Shown: piece after piece, positions 1 to 12,114 of the stretch | Position numbering within the stretch: position 1 is the stretch's first letter | How the letters are laid out: each line of letters opens with the position of its first letter | NCBI GenBank assembly: GCA_022606425.2 | Contig: JAHDVF020001501.1 | Span: 496,001 to 560,000 of the forward strand | Direction of reading: 5' to 3' | DNA from: Lepidostoma basale | Taxonomy: Eukaryota; Arthropoda; Insecta; Trichoptera; Lepidostomatidae | DNA length: 64,000 bases | The notes under the pieces: generated by a model | Database searches by the model: none | What the model was told of the DNA's origin: nothing | The model's input: the letters and a program-made list of their open reading frames with translations, nothing else | Made by a program: the position numbers and the translations under genes

Positions 1-109
1 CGTCCAACGTCCACAAATAAATCTAAAACTAAATAAAATAACATAAAGAAATAAAAATAATTTAATACAGAATGTTCTTATAAGCTTAAAGACTATTAAA
101 TTAATAACT

Positions 110-600
110 TATCTAACTAACAAACCATCACGCCGTCTACCAAACGGGTAGGCAGAAATAACGTAATGCCACACTTTTTTTCCTGATATATAATACTTCT
201 TTCGCTTCCTTAATATTCATACATCGTGTTATGCACGCAAATAGATTTCTCCTACTCTTCCTGTGGCCGACATTCAATATTTGATTTATTTGATCGTGTA
301 ACATTTTTCTCCGTCTTCGTCGATTTCTTGTTCCATTTACATGGTTAACATATATTTTTTTACCATACTTTCTTCATTCATTTTTTCATCTTTATGATCC
401 TTTCATTATTTTGTTCATAACACTTTCATTGGCACCGCATTCATATATTTTCAATCGACACTATCATACACAGATTTACACTCCATTTATTCTACTTTCA
501 TCCTTTCATCCTTTTTTACCAGTTCCATGCTTTGCTCCCATACATAAGCGTCTGTACAAGAAAACCATTGTGCATTGCTATTTTAGCTTTCTTAATGAAT
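110..600 (-). mobile_element. RTE-1 retrotransposon fragment, 3' end
   Basis: This reads on the minus strand as the C-terminal part of an RTE-like reverse transcriptase ORF, degraded by frameshifts. It starts at the shared 3' end (CTAA repeat, then ACCATCACGCCGTCT) and runs upstream into the LMYGSEAWNW-equivalent region. It matches the copy at 33225-33895, which has an intact frame. It is 5'-truncated like every other copy here. Confidence 0.8.
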
Positions 601-1245
601 AACTTACTTCTCAATTTTTAGAGAGAATTTAGTTCCTCCGAAATATATAATATTTTAACAACGGAGCTACTTCAACTCCAGCTTAAATGTATAATAAAGT
701 GTAAGGTTATTGGATTAAAGCAAAATTAAAAATAAGGAATGATTCCAAGAACCTTGGAATGAATAATTTGTTCTTTCATTCCATTTGGTACATAATAAAA
801 CAGGAGTTCGGAAAGTGAAAAAAAGAAGAATTTGAATAAAAGAGGAGTGATTTATGGCGGGATCCAGTCGAATTACCACGGCATGTCAAGATGGCGGCTC
901 ACGTGATCTTCGCCAGCTCCCGGGGGAGAGTGTATGGTTTTACATTACTTTTACAGTCCGCGTGTTAGGGATGTTCGTGCATTCATTCGCCCAACTTTCC
1001 CCAAATTATATTCCCCGATGGGAGACGCGACTCGTGTAATAGATATCTGTTGTGGTTTCTACGTAATGCGACATTCGCTTATTGCATAAATGATGGTTTT
1101 ATTTCATTGCGTGAATAAAGTTGTATTTTTCTTGCTGAGGCGTTAACTAGAATAACAAAACGATAGCATGTTTAATTGTAGATTTAATCGATTGGTACAA
1201 CATTTTAAGATATTTATTTATTTTTCTTCTATGTTTTCCATACTT
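601..1245. other. no recognised feature
   Basis: This is low-copy sequence. A GC-richer island at about 850-1040 contains a 61-codon open frame with no recognisable motif, codon pattern or splice context. I see no repeat family or gene. Confidence 0.4.
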
Positions 1246-1249
1246 TATG

Positions 1250-1490
1250 TTGTATAGCAAGGCAGAGCAATAGCCGATGGATATTCAGAATACATCAGTA
1301 GAGGCCTTGGACAAACAAAAGGAGTGTCGGGAGGGCACCTAAAAGACCTTACGATATTGCCCGAATAGCTGGAACGACCTGGAGGCGGAAGGGATAAGAC
1401 AGGGACGAGTGGAATAAAATAGAAGACGCCTATATCTATCAGTGGATGGAAGAAGGCTGAAAAAGGAGAAGAAGAATACTTATTATAATA
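1250..1490 (+). mobile_element. non-LTR retrotransposon 3' fragment (NLR, unnamed)
   Basis: The plus-strand conceptual translation gives RPYDIARIAGTTW, then DRDEWNKIEDAYI and QWMEEG before a stop. This is the usual C-terminal tail of RTE/CR1-type ORFs (an IAG..W motif, then DR..W...E.AY). An internal stop follows RRKG, and the copy ends in a GAA-rich tail. It is a dead copy. Confidence 0.65.
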
Positions 1491-1519
1491 AATATTATAC
1501 ATAAATATTTTCTATTTTA

Positions 1520-1800
1520 TAAACTTTGTTACAACACTAAGTTAAATTTTTTTTAAATTAAATATCAGACATGTTTCGGACAACCCGATCGTTCCTCTGT
1601 GATATTATAAAGATATTTAAAATATTATAAAATTGTTATGATCAGTTTTGACAGATGTTATAAAGATTTATTTTGGAACATTTATGCTTTTGTTATAACA
1701 CATATTATGAATAAATTTAAAATAATAATTTAAAGTTCTTATTGGTGTTCAGGTAATTACTTACAACATAGAAAATAAATCAAAGATTAAAAAAACAAAT
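1520..1800 (-). repeat. HH-D repeat with hammerhead-like motif
   Basis: This is a single arm of the HH-D repeat, also found at 27820-28115, 52985-53490 and 61095-61600. The ribozyme-like motif at about 1562-1608 on the minus strand reads CAGAGGA (expected CUGANGA, so U4 is changed), then a GGAC-type stem II, then GAAACATGTC. Sequence complementary to UGAUAU on both sides would form stem I. Probably inactive because of the core change. Confidence 0.55.
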
Positions 1801-1908
1801 AATAATAATAAAATAATAAATCTAAATATTTAATTAACACTAAATATACAGATATTATTTTTTATTATTATTTTTTATTTTTTTATCTTTGATTATAATT
1901 GAAACAAC

Positions 1909-2155
1909 GACCTTCGTGGCCGAGTGCCATTGACTGCCACCCCGAAGGTTCTGGGTTCGATTCCCGGCAAGAGCAGTGTGATTGTCACACAATCTTTGGT
2001 CTGGTGTAAGATTTACGTGACAATAAAATGGCGATAGATTATCTATCACATGTCATGAGAATCACTATGATAGCTATAATATCCTTTACATCGATTTGGC
2101 TCATACTGTCATGAAGTAAATAGCGATTCAACAACAATAATAATAATAATAATAT
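1909..2155 (+). repeat. SINE-1 (tRNA-derived SINE)
   Basis: The head resembles a tRNA, with a shortened A box (GGCCGAGTG; about 8 nt are missing compared with other copies) and the B box GGTTCGATTCC. A conserved unrelated body follows (ACAATAAAATGGCGATAGA and so on), ending in an AAT microsatellite tail. Transcription would be by RNA polymerase III from the internal boxes. Seven other full or partial copies lie in the window. Confidence 0.85.
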
Positions 2156-2694
2156 TTAGTGAATAATGTTTATTTCTTTGTTTATGTAAAATAAATATTT
2201 ATACAATTTTTTTCATGAAAGTGGTCTGTTTAGACATTTATTAAAATGAATATTTTTGAACGTTTATGCATTTGTTAACTATTATTTTAAATAAATAATT
2301 AAGATTTTATTGTTGTTATTATTTTTATTTATTCAATTATGGCATGGTAGTGTGCTACTTTTCACGTGAATGCAAAGCAAATCGAAGGGGTGCAAACGTA
2401 AGAAACTTGAACAACATTTCGCGAGTTCTCTACATTATAGTTGGTATCAATGCGGAGACACCAGAGGGAACAGTGTGGAGAGGAACTACTCGTAATGCAA
2501 CTTCTGTAACTGAAATCCCAGAACATCAACCGAGATAATAATCTGTTATGTACGTGATCCCAATGGAAAAGGGCCAACTCCCTTTGAATATATACGGTGT
2601 ATACGTGTATACTCGTGCTTATGTATTACATACTATTATAATATATGCAAGGAAAATAATACGAGTATTATAAAAAATATAATTAAGCCTATAG
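2156..2694. other. no recognised feature
   Basis: AT-rich to about 2340, then a more complex stretch to about 2590 with a 64-codon open frame from 2344. That frame shows no motif, signal peptide or splice support, so I do not call it a gene. Confidence 0.35.
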
Positions 2695-2840
2695 AAAAAA
2701 AGTTAAGATGGCAATGAACAATGGTATGCTTGTTCCGACCTGTACGTATGTAAGTGAAACATGGAACTGGTAAAAGAAGGATGAAATTGGAATAAATCGT
2801 TCTAACTACGCTGTATGAACAATGTGAATGAGTATTTCTG
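2695..2840 (+). mobile_element. RTE-1 fragment, internal
   Basis: Reads as a decayed version of the segment MAVHNGVLVPTLMYGSEAWN of RTE-1, with an internal stop after the NW dipeptide. It is truncated at both ends and has no tail. Confidence 0.7.
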
Positions 2841-2924
2841 AAAAATGATTTGTGGAACCTTTTGACACCGATGAGACCATAATGTTACATAATATAATAT
2901 GTATTTTTTTTAATTAAAACTTTT

Positions 2925-3165
2925 ATTTCTACTAATAATATTAGTTAATTAATACGAGTTAAAACATCAGTTTTCTAGAAGTTTTATTATATTAAATGGG
3001 ACTGACATGTTTCGCCCTTCTAAAGCAGTATCAAATGTGGTACATCCCATAAAATATAATAAAAATTAGAGAAAACTGGCGTTTTCGTTCGTTTTGTTTA
3101 TTTAATATGAAGATTTACACAATTGTTCAAGAAACAATAAATTTAAGTATTTTCAACTAAAAAAA
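2925..3165. repeat. HH-A foldback repeat
   Basis: An inverted-repeat element whose outer arms contain TTCTAGAAGTTTTATTATA and whose inner arms contain ATGACATGTTTCGCCCTTCT. Read on the minus strand, the inner arm gives a degenerate hammerhead core (UUGAUAC, hairpin, GAAACAUGUC). About a dozen relatives lie in the window. Confidence 0.7.
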
Positions 3166-3169
3166 TTTT

Positions 3170-3580
3170 TTTTTGTGAATGTATACTTATACTTGTATAC
3201 GAATACTGGATTTCACCCATGGTGGGTGATTAATTCATGAAATTTAATTGTATCTCAATAGAGACGAAGACGCAACTGGAAACTGAATATGGTTGATCAA
3301 GGTGTTTACAGAACTTATGACTTGTCATTGGTTGGGTTGAGCGCACGCTTTATGTAATTACAACATTCCCCATTCCACCTATTTCTTTATGACCATATAA
3401 GACATTTGTCTTACATGGTCATAAAGAAATAGGTGGAATGAGAAATGTTGTAATTACATAAAGCGTGCGCTTTACCCAACCAATGACAGGTCATAAGTCC
3501 TGTAAACACCTTGATCAACCATATTCAGTTTCCAGTTTGCGTTTTCATCTCTTTTGAGATACAATTTAATTTAAAAAATA
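3170..3580. repeat. FB-K foldback element, near-perfect palindrome
   Basis: Two arms of about 160 bp meet near 3409. The outer ends read TTGTATCTCAATAGAGACG and its inverse. The arms carry GACCTGTCATTGGTTGGG and AATTACAACATTCCCCATTC. An upstream module (TATACTTGTATACGAATACTGG) is shared with other FB-K copies. No coding capacity; it looks like a non-autonomous foldback DNA transposon or MITE. Confidence 0.75.
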
Positions 3581-3769
3581 TTTTGTTAACCTCAATTTGT
3601 CATCAACTTCAATCTCGTTTCGTACTGTCGTCTGTTAACTATTATATTATTTTTTCTACGTGTTTTTTCTAAATCGCTGTTACCCTTTATAAATAATTGA
3701 ATGGGTAGAAATATAATATCCTAGATGAATATGTGGTTAAAATCTGTAAACAAAAGAGTATCAAATACA

Positions 3770-3905
3770 AATATAAGTAGTGAATGCAGTGCGAATGAAT
3801 GTGTTATTTGAACAAAATAATGAAAATATAGTTTAGATTGTTTGGATACATTGAAAGAATGAATGAAGAAAGTATGTGAAAACGACGTGACTGAAAATTG
3901 AAAAT
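3770..3905 (+). mobile_element. RTE-1 fragment, interrupted
   Basis: Matches the RTE-1 part coding for SECGANDGVMNKIMKGSLRWFGHMER-like sequence, with several lesions. A further short RTE-1 piece (coding for RKTWHDQI) at about 4180-4215 suggests one copy was split by the HH-B repeat between them. Confidence 0.6.
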
Positions 3906-3998
3906 TTTACATAAATATTTGAAGATTATTTTTATATAGAATCATGTTTACCACCCCTGATCTGTATGTATATAAAGGACTAAGTTTACAATAGTGTT

Positions 3999-4137
3999 AC
4001 CAGTCTGTCGATGTCAGCGAGCCTGGCAAAACCGGTCGCTGTCTAAATAAAGACAAAAGTGGAAGTAGTTAAAAAGCATCGTTTTATTTAATTATTATTT
4101 AAAATAAACTTCCATCAAGAGATTTCAGTAAAATCAT
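3999..4137 (+). ncRNA. HH-B repeat with hammerhead-like motif
   Basis: The motif at 4001-4041 reads CAGU, CUGUCGA, U, a 5-bp hairpin (GUCAG/CUGGC), AAAA (expected GAAA), the palindrome ACCGGU, C, GCUG. CAGU and GCUG can pair as stem I. The core position normally A6 is U in all four good HH-B copies. Downstream come ATAAAGACAAAAGTGG and an AT-rich tail. Activity is doubtful. Confidence 0.45.
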
Positions 4138-4330
4138 TCGATTATCTTGAAATTACCCTATTAAAGGTTAACGAAAGGTTAGAAAGGCAGAAGAAAACGT
4201 GGCACGATCAAATCAAAACAATAATAAAAACATGAAAATATGCAATCGTATATAGTTTTAGATAAATATTATAATGTAATTTATCAACACATCCCATGCT
4301 TACACGTAATTGAAGTATTTTAAATAATAT

Positions 4331-6095
<1,765 letters not shown>

Positions 6096-6265
6096 TTATA
6101 ACTAACTAACTTAGAATGCTTGACTCGTAATCTAGGGGACTTGGGTTCGAGCCTGGATACGACCAGATTCCTTCTTCACAATAATGAGCTATTTTCTGCT
6201 CATATTGAAGATTGTAAAATAAATTCTAAGATCATTGATTTAAATCTTTGATGTTAGTCTTTTTT
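6096..6265 (+). repeat. SINE-2 (tRNA-derived SINE)
   Basis: Contains a B box (GGGTTCGAGCC) after a tRNA-like head, then the body ACGACCAGATTCCTTCTTC and TTGATGTTAGTC before a T/A-rich end. The same body is at 48045-48240. The A-box region is decayed in this copy. Confidence 0.65.
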
Positions 6266-6281
6266 TTAAAAAAAAAAAAAA

Positions 6282-6340
6282 CTAACCATCACGCCGTCTG
6301 CCGAAAGCGTAGGCAAAAACAATGGACTGCCACACTTTAA
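6282..6340 (-). mobile_element. RTE-1 3' tail fragment
   Basis: About 58 bp of the minus-strand RTE-1 terminus: CTAA remnant, ACCATCACGCCGTCT, then the inverse of the VWQSILSAYP coding region. An extreme 5' truncation. Confidence 0.7.
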
Positions 6341-6945
6341 CCGACGCGGCACTCCATTCTTCTCGTTTTGCCCCCGGATTTTTCCCGAATTGTCCCCCGA
6401 TTAATCAAAAGAAATGGGTTGTGAGCTGCAGAAAGTTGGTCCCCAACATTCCCCAAAGAACTACAGTAGGATTGAGCCACGGCTACTATACACCCTTACG
6501 AAGAGGTATCTCAGATTTCTTTTCTGAACCCTCTCCAGCATAACAAAATATCTTGCCTCGTGAAGACTGCATGTCACTGAACCACTTATAATATACATAT
6601 CTACACATTATTCTATACGGAATGAAGAGTGCTTAATTGTTTGTTATCTAAATGGTACGTACACATCTGTAACGCGATTTTCAAGTTGGGCAATCTATTC
6701 CTCTATTCGCATAGTTAATTAATAGCGAACACCATTGTTCAGCGAATTCACTATTTATCTAAGATTGTGGAAGAGATGGGACAACAACATTTACCCATAA
6801 TATTTCGGTTATACGATTACTTACTGAGAAAGCGGAATTGGTTTAACTTTATTTTTTACTAGATTTAATTATTGAATTAATTTATAATATGATAAATGTT
6901 AAAAACATTATCATTCAAAAGGTTCATTAATTAACTTGTTAAAAA
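6341..6945. other. no recognised feature
   Basis: A GC-richer patch at about 6345-6545 has a 73-codon frame that begins inside the RTE-1 tail and shows no domain. The remainder is AT-rich. Nothing I can name. Confidence 0.35.
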
Positions 6946-7195
6946 GTATTTAAAGCACCTTTTTTGTTATAATTCATACAAATGAAAACGTCTGTTTTCT
7001 AGAAGTTTTAATTTCATGTTATGGGAATGACAAATTTTGAGTTTTCGGGGTATTATCAAATGATATTTAATAATGCGTTAACAAGGCAAAACAAATCATT
7101 TCCAGTCAATAAAATGAAACTTTTAGAAAACGTACGTTTTCATTAGTTTTATTTTTTTAAATATTAAATTTGACATCATAGTTCAAGAAAAAAAT
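6946..7195. repeat. HH-A foldback repeat, degenerate
   Basis: Both arms are recognisable (AAACGTCTGTTTTCTAGAAG on the left, its inverse near 7125), but the inner ribozyme-like part is decayed: GACAAATTTTGAGTTTTCGG instead of GACATGTTTCGCCC. Confidence 0.6.
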
Positions 7196-8155
7196 TGTAT
7201 TGTCTGATTATTCTTTTATATTCACCATAACGTTGTATTGCGGATTTATTGAAAAATGTTAATATTTTTTTGTAAACAACACTTAATGAAAAATTAATTT
7301 ATAATACATTAACATAAACATATTTCGTTTCGGACACAGAAGCCTTACAGTGTTAGTTAATTATATAAAATAATTAATTATATTGTATATACTAAATTAA
7401 TATTTAACGAAATTTAACAGATATCAATGTCTGATTATGATTTCTTTAGTATTTTATGTTGTGTTTTTTTTATCGTTGTTTAAGTATGAATTTATATGAA
7501 AAATGTAAAGAGAAAATGAATTAATCTGTGATTCTTACAAGCGTTAAATACATATACTCGTATAACTAACCCTCATAACTAATCCTTCTAAACCGCATCT
7601 CTTCGAAAGTGGACATCTTCCACGATAGTGAGACTACCCTCAGAAAGCATCTATCTCTTATATAATGTATAAAATTAAAATACGCTTCGCTTGTTCTTCT
7701 TATTGTTTCTTTTTAGTGATAAGGGATGGCTTTATAGCTATTTAGTCCAAAATAAAGAGATGTGTTAATTTTAATTACAATCCTGAAATATTTCGAGTAT
7801 CTTTATTTCCTTATTCTCCAGAACGCTCTCTACCCACCACTAAGCATTGGGTCCGGGTAGATAGGGGTCTTGTATGGCGTCACATAAACAAGGTTAGAAG
7901 CCGCTATCACGGTGCACTGGTATAGAACTATGATCGTCTTTACTTGCAATTAACTTTAGCTTAATTTCCACGTTACGTCAGGGCGAGAAGTTAACTTTGA
8001 TTACACTTGCTGCTCCTGAGATAACAATAATGAGATTCTGGAACACGCTGTGTGTGTCTTAACTGCTGGGCGCTGGAGGCAAAGGATGTTAAGTCCATTA
8101 TACACACTAAAAAAATAATTGAATTTAACCAAAACTTGAATTTAACTATTTATTA
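7196..8155. other. no recognised feature
   Basis: AT-rich to about 7800, then a low-copy, more complex stretch at 7820-8100. I checked both strands for exon-like frames with splice signals and found none I would defend. Confidence 0.35.
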
Positions 8156-8159
8156 TTTC

Positions 8160-8420
8160 AATTATATAACTAGCCCGAAAACATAGCCCGGAGAGATCAG
8201 GAAAACCTTGAAAAGCCCATCTTCATGGGCAAATTGGAGGGAAGGCAACCACAAGGACAACCACCAAGACGCTGGTCCGATCAAATCAGGGAGCTGATTG
8301 GTCTCGCATTAGCTGCAGCCTGGAGACTGGCGGGTAATATGAGCGCATGACGTGCAATAGTCAATAATTTACAGAATAGACACGACCCTCAATCATGAGG
8401 AATACGACTGAGGAGAAGAC
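8160..8420 (+). mobile_element. non-LTR retrotransposon 3' fragment (NLR, unnamed)
   Basis: Plus-strand translation gives KLEGRQPQGQPPRRWSDQI, then LIGLALAAAWRLA and a broken RAIVNNLQNRHDPQS. This is the GRPP.RW.D.I....G...A......W C-terminal pattern of RTE/CR1-like ORFs. Stops and frame changes show it is dead. Confidence 0.65.
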
Positions 8421-8554
8421 ATGATTACTATATCCTAATGCCAATCAAGTTAAGTTCTACATCAGGGTAATTATCTTATTAAATTAACAGTAAGAAATAT
8501 TTGATTTTGTGTCAATAAAGCGCTGAAATATACCGTTTTGATAATGGCGTATAA

Positions 8555-8612
8555 CAATATATCTAACTAACCAACACGCCGTCTCCCCGGAAGGGTAGAC
8601 AGAAATAATGTT
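8555..8612 (-). mobile_element. RTE-1 3' tail fragment, head-to-head with next copy
   Basis: A minus-strand terminus (CTAA repeat, ACACGCCGTCTCCCC) only about 57 bp long, immediately followed by a plus-strand copy. Confidence 0.7.
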
Positions 8613-8624
8613 CTGTCAAGAATT

Positions 8625-9092
8625 TATCCAAAAAAGCTTAAATGGCAGTGCACAATGGTGTTCTTGTACCGACTCTTATGTATGGAAGCGAAGCATGGAA
8701 CTGGAACTGGCAAAAGAAGGATGAAAGTAGAATAAATGCAGTTGAAATGAGATCTCTTAGACGAATATGCGTATACTATGTGTATGAAAGACTGTCGAAT
8801 GACAATATAAGAAGTGAATGCGGTGCAAATGATGGTGTTATAAACAAAATAATGAAAAAATCATTAAGATGGTTTGGGCATATGGAAAAATGAATGAAGA
8901 AAGAATGGTAAAAAAGTGTATGTTAACAATGTAAATGGAACTAGAAATAGAGAAACACGTGGCAGAGAAATCGACGCGCGTGCATGACACGTTGAGGAAG
9001 CGAGAGAAATATGTCAGGAAAGAAAAGTGCAGTCCATTATTTCTACCTACCCCTTCGGAGAGACGGTGTAATGGTTAGTTAGTTAGTTTTTT
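8625..9092 (+). mobile_element. RTE-1 fragment with TTAG tail
   Basis: Starts at the AKMAVHNGVLVPTLMYGSEA coding region and runs to a decayed terminus (GGTGTAATGG then TTAGTTAG). An 83-codon open part is followed by frameshifts and a deletion that removes most of the NQILNVGHVRSQRN-equivalent segment. Confidence 0.85.
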
Positions 9093-9114
9093 CATTTAAG
9101 AACCTGGAATTTTT

Positions 9115-9400
9115 AAGAATTAATTGTATCTCAATAGAGACGAATATGTAAATTATTTAGAAACAGAATATGGTGGTCGAAGCGTTTACAGGACTTATGA
9201 CCTGTCATTGGTTGGGTTAAGCAATTGCTTTATGTAATACAACATTCCCCATTTCGCCCTTCTTACGACCACCACGTCTGACAATTATTTTTGAAAGATG
9301 TATATATGCTAATACGAGTATATTGAGAAATATTTCACATATTTTAGTTCAATCTACACTAGCGCCATCTATTAAGATTAGATTTTTAAATCTTTGATAT
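9115..9400. repeat. FB-K half element
   Basis: One arm of FB-K from TTGTATCTCAATAGAGACG through GACCTGTCATTGGTTGGG, followed by internal sequence (AGCGCCATCTATTAAG) seen in longer copies. The opposite arm is absent. Confidence 0.65.
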
Positions 9401-9409
9401 ATCGTATCT

Positions 9410-9545
9410 GATCGTGATCTGAACAGATACTTCGGAATAACCTGGATGCGGTCTGCACAGATAGAGTGAAATGAAAGCGAATGGAGGAGGCATTTGTCCA
9501 GGAGTGGACGGGATTAGGCTGATGAAAAAGAATAAGAGAAGAAGA
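9410..9545 (+). mobile_element. NLR-4 non-LTR fragment
   Basis: Encodes a decayed DLNRYFGITWMRSAQIE-like segment; the relative at 59413-59580 gives DDLNRYVGITWMQSAQDR. It ends in an AAGAGAAGAAG tail. A C-terminal tail of a non-LTR ORF. Confidence 0.65.
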
Positions 9546-10060
9546 TATATCCTTCAGGAATATTATTTTACAAAGTTAAAAATCGTCTTAAGTAAATTCA
9601 CCTCAAGGGTAACGTAGTATACATGTTTTAAACCGATTCATAGTATAGGCTGCTAAGGTTCAATTTAGACATGATGTTCTCTAACGGCTTCGGGCCTATA
9701 TAAAGTGATTATTTCAAAGGTATTACGGTAATGTGAATAGAATAACGTAAAGTTGATTAAGGCAACAACAATGCCGTTCTGTGGGAGAGAACTGGTGCAA
9801 AATGGTTAACAATTTATTTTTATGCTTGAGATGAACATTGAGATAGGATCCCACTCAGATCTCAAATCTTAATAATTATTGTAAAACGTACATTTGCTTT
9901 GATTAAACAACAAGTAATTTGTTAATAAATAATAAAAAGAGTTGCTATTGATATAACTGATAAACAAACAACGAAAATAATTTTCTAGAAAACATACGTA
10001 CGAAAACATACCCTACTCTGATTTCACTGTTTGTTATTATATATACACCTAGGAATTTTA
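9546..10060. other. no recognised feature
   Basis: AT-rich sequence with no recognised repeat or exon. Confidence 0.4.
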
Positions 10061-10160
10061 TGTTTGTTTAGTTATTATACTGCTCTGATGAAGCTTGGGT
10101 CCAAGTGAAACTAGTTGGCATCAATATAATAACCCTACCGTGGTTAAATACAAAGTTGTT
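10060..10160 (+). ncRNA. HH-I repeat: best-preserved hammerhead-like motif
   Basis: Positions 10081-10120 read UGCU, CUGAUGA, A, a hairpin (CUUGG/CCAAG), a U before GAAA, the palindrome ACUAGU, U, GGCA. CUGAUGA and GAAA match the hammerhead core exactly. UGCU and GGCA pair over 4 bp as stem I. The cleavage triplet would be GUU, which is tolerated but less efficient than GUC. Stem III is a 6-nt palindrome, so a dimer would be needed. Related copies form an inverted pair at 51135-51490. This is inferred from structure only. Confidence 0.55.
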
Positions 10161-10304
10161 ATATTTATATAATTATTGAAAATAATTTTGTTTTGTTTAT
10201 TAATTATTAAATTGTGTTTATTAATTATTAAAAAAACTTGTTGATAGCTCGGGTAGAACCAAGGTTTTTATGAAAACCCGTTTCTTTAAGTTATTTCTGC
10301 TACT

Positions 10305-10392
10305 TTGTTTTTTGTTTCTTGAACTATGGTGTTATGCTCCATAATAACTAATTAATACGAATGAAAACGTATGTTTTCCAGATTAAAACGAA
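10305..10392. repeat. HH-A outer arm fragment
   Basis: Only the outer arm (TGTTTCTTGAAC, then TTAATACGAATGAAAACG) remains before the sequence switches to NLR-2. Confidence 0.55.
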
Positions 10393-10394
10393 TA

Positions 10395-10975
10395 AAAATA
10401 GATTAATAGATACCGAAGTCCTGAGGCGAGATAGAGTTCACTGGGAGCTGTTGTCAACTATCCAGGTTCGGAAGATTTCCCATCATATACTGCGTGGGGA
10501 AAATTATCACCTTCTTCAACTGATATATAATGATATACATGACCTTCGTGGCCGAGTGGTAAGTGCATTGACTGCCACCCCGAAGGTTCCGGGTTCGATT
10601 CCCGGCGAGGGCAGTGTGATTGTCACACTGTCTTTGGTCTGGCGAGAATTCACGCGACAATAAAATGGCGATAGATTAGCTACCTATCACATCTCACGAG
10701 AATCACTATGATAGCTATAATATCCTTTCATCGATTTGGCTCAAGCTGTCATGATGTAAAGAGCGATTCAAAAAAAAAATTAATAATAATAATATTGGAG
10801 GGGAAATTGAGGGGCGCCGAGGGCCCGGTTGATAGACAGATGTCCTGTGGGTCGGGTGGGTCGGAATCTGAAGTGTGGAGGAGCTGTTTCGAGCGGCGCA
10901 GGACAGGGACAGGTTCACCGAGGTGATCGCCAACGTTGGGGGGACCCGACAGGGCACTTGAAGAAGAAGAATAGA
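10395..10975 (+). mobile_element. NLR-2 non-LTR fragment split by SINE-1
   Basis: The left part (to about 10535) encodes DTEVLRRDRVHWELLSTIQV and HHILRGENYHLLQLI. The right part (from about 10795) resumes at GGEIEGRRGPGR-like sequence and ends with EVIANVGGTRQGT, a stop and a GAAGAAG tail. Together they match the uninterrupted relatives at 48290-48690 and 62540-62800. The SINE sits inside with a short AT target duplication. Confidence 0.8.
10541..10795 (+). repeat. SINE-1, full-length, nested in NLR-2
   Basis: The best SINE-1 copy. It has the A box TGGCCGAGTGGT, the B box GGTTCGATTCC with the tRNA-like stem GAAGGTTCCGG, then the conserved body and an AAT-repeat tail. It is bounded by ATAT sequence belonging to NLR-2. 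Confidence 0.9.
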
Positions 10976-11004
10976 TTTATGATTAAGCATTATCAAATGT
11001 TTGA

Positions 11005-11125
11005 TTAATAATACGAATTAAACATTATCAAATGTTCGATAATGCCTAGTAAGGCGAAAAATGTAATTCCCATAAATTTTAATAAAACTTCTAGAACAGA
11101 CGTTTACATTTGTATGAATTTAACA
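11005..11125 (+). repeat. HH-A partial repeat
   Basis: Inner and outer right arm only: GATAATGCCTAGTAAGGCG, then decayed AAAAATGTAATTCCC (expected GAAACATGTCATTCCC), then AAAACTTCTAGAACAGACG. Confidence 0.6.
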
Positions 11126-11299
11126 CTCTGTATTTTAACCACCGAATAGAGAATATAATTTTACAATTATATATGTTAGTATTTATTAATCATTTATATT
11201 GGTCATGAAATGATTTGGGACTTGTTTGATGTCACGTTATAATCAATGCCCAATATTAGTGCGATCGAGGCTAAAAAGTATTCATACGTTGTTATAGTA

Positions 11300-11380
11300 A
11301 TATTGCGACAACTATCCTGAAGTGGTGTCAATGGTGTCGGCAACAATCTCAGAAACGTCGCTCGAAAAGGAAACTTCTTG
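11300..11380 (+). repeat. HH-F motif, degenerate
   Basis: Contains CCTGAAG, a longer decayed hairpin region, then AGAAACGTCGCTCGA. This matches the foldback at 30445-30830, where CUGAAGA, a GGAGA/UCUCC stem and GAAACGUC are visible. Confidence 0.4.
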
Positions 11381-11404
11381 AAACAATAAATGGTGAAAAT
11401 CTGA

Positions 11405-12058
11405 AGTAGATGAGTTTATGTATTAATATTTGGGTAGTATGTTAACAAAAGATGGGCGAGTGGAGAGGAATATTAAAAGAAGGGTTGGGGCAGGCAACAA
11501 AGTGAATGGTACACTTAAATTTGTCATCGCAAATAAAAGCCTACCCAAAAAAGCTAAAGTGGCAGTTCTCAATCATGATATTTTACCGACCTTAATGTAT
11601 GGAAGCAAAGCATGGAACTTGCAAAATAAGGTTGAAAGTTAAATAAATGCAGTCAAAATGAGATATCTTAGACGAATACTCTGTGTATGATTAATTGTCG
11701 AATTAAAATAAAAGAATTGAGTGCGGTGCAAATGATAGTGTTATGAACAATATAATGAAAGGATCATTAAGATGGTTTGGACACATGTGAGGAATGAATG
11801 AAGAAAAAATGGTTAAAATATATATGTTTAACGATGTAAATGAAACTAGAGATAGAAGAAGACCCAGGAAAACGTGGCACTATCAATTATATCAAATATT
11901 AAATGTCGGCCACGTGAAGAGTTAGAGAAATCGACGCGCGTGCATGACATGATGTATGAATGTTGAGGAGGCGAGAGAAACATGTCAGGAAAGAAAAGTG
12001 TGACAGTCCATTCTTTCTGCCTACTCTTTCGGGGAGACGGCGTGATGGTTAGTTAGTT
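11405..12058 (+). mobile_element. RTE-1 fragment with TTAG tail
   Basis: Begins in YLGSMLTKDGRVERNIKRRV (just after the catalytic palm of the reverse transcriptase) and extends to the shared terminus. Frameshifts and a stop after NKVES break the frame. Confidence 0.9.
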
Positions 12059-12114
12059 TGTCAACAGTGATAAGCAAGGCACATAGAAAAAATATATATC
12101 TATTTATTTGCAAA

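Noticed and set aside
854..1039. Short ORF in a GC-richer patch
   Set aside because: No domain, no splice sites, no compositional evidence of selection that I can judge by eye.
6395..6450. Further HH-H-like motif (GGTTGTGAGCTGCAGAAAG)
   Set aside because: The core and the palindrome are not preserved; resemblance is too weak.
10541..10620. Functional tRNA gene
   Set aside because: A and B boxes are present but the sequence is the head of a multi-copy SINE with a conserved non-tRNA body and AAT tail.
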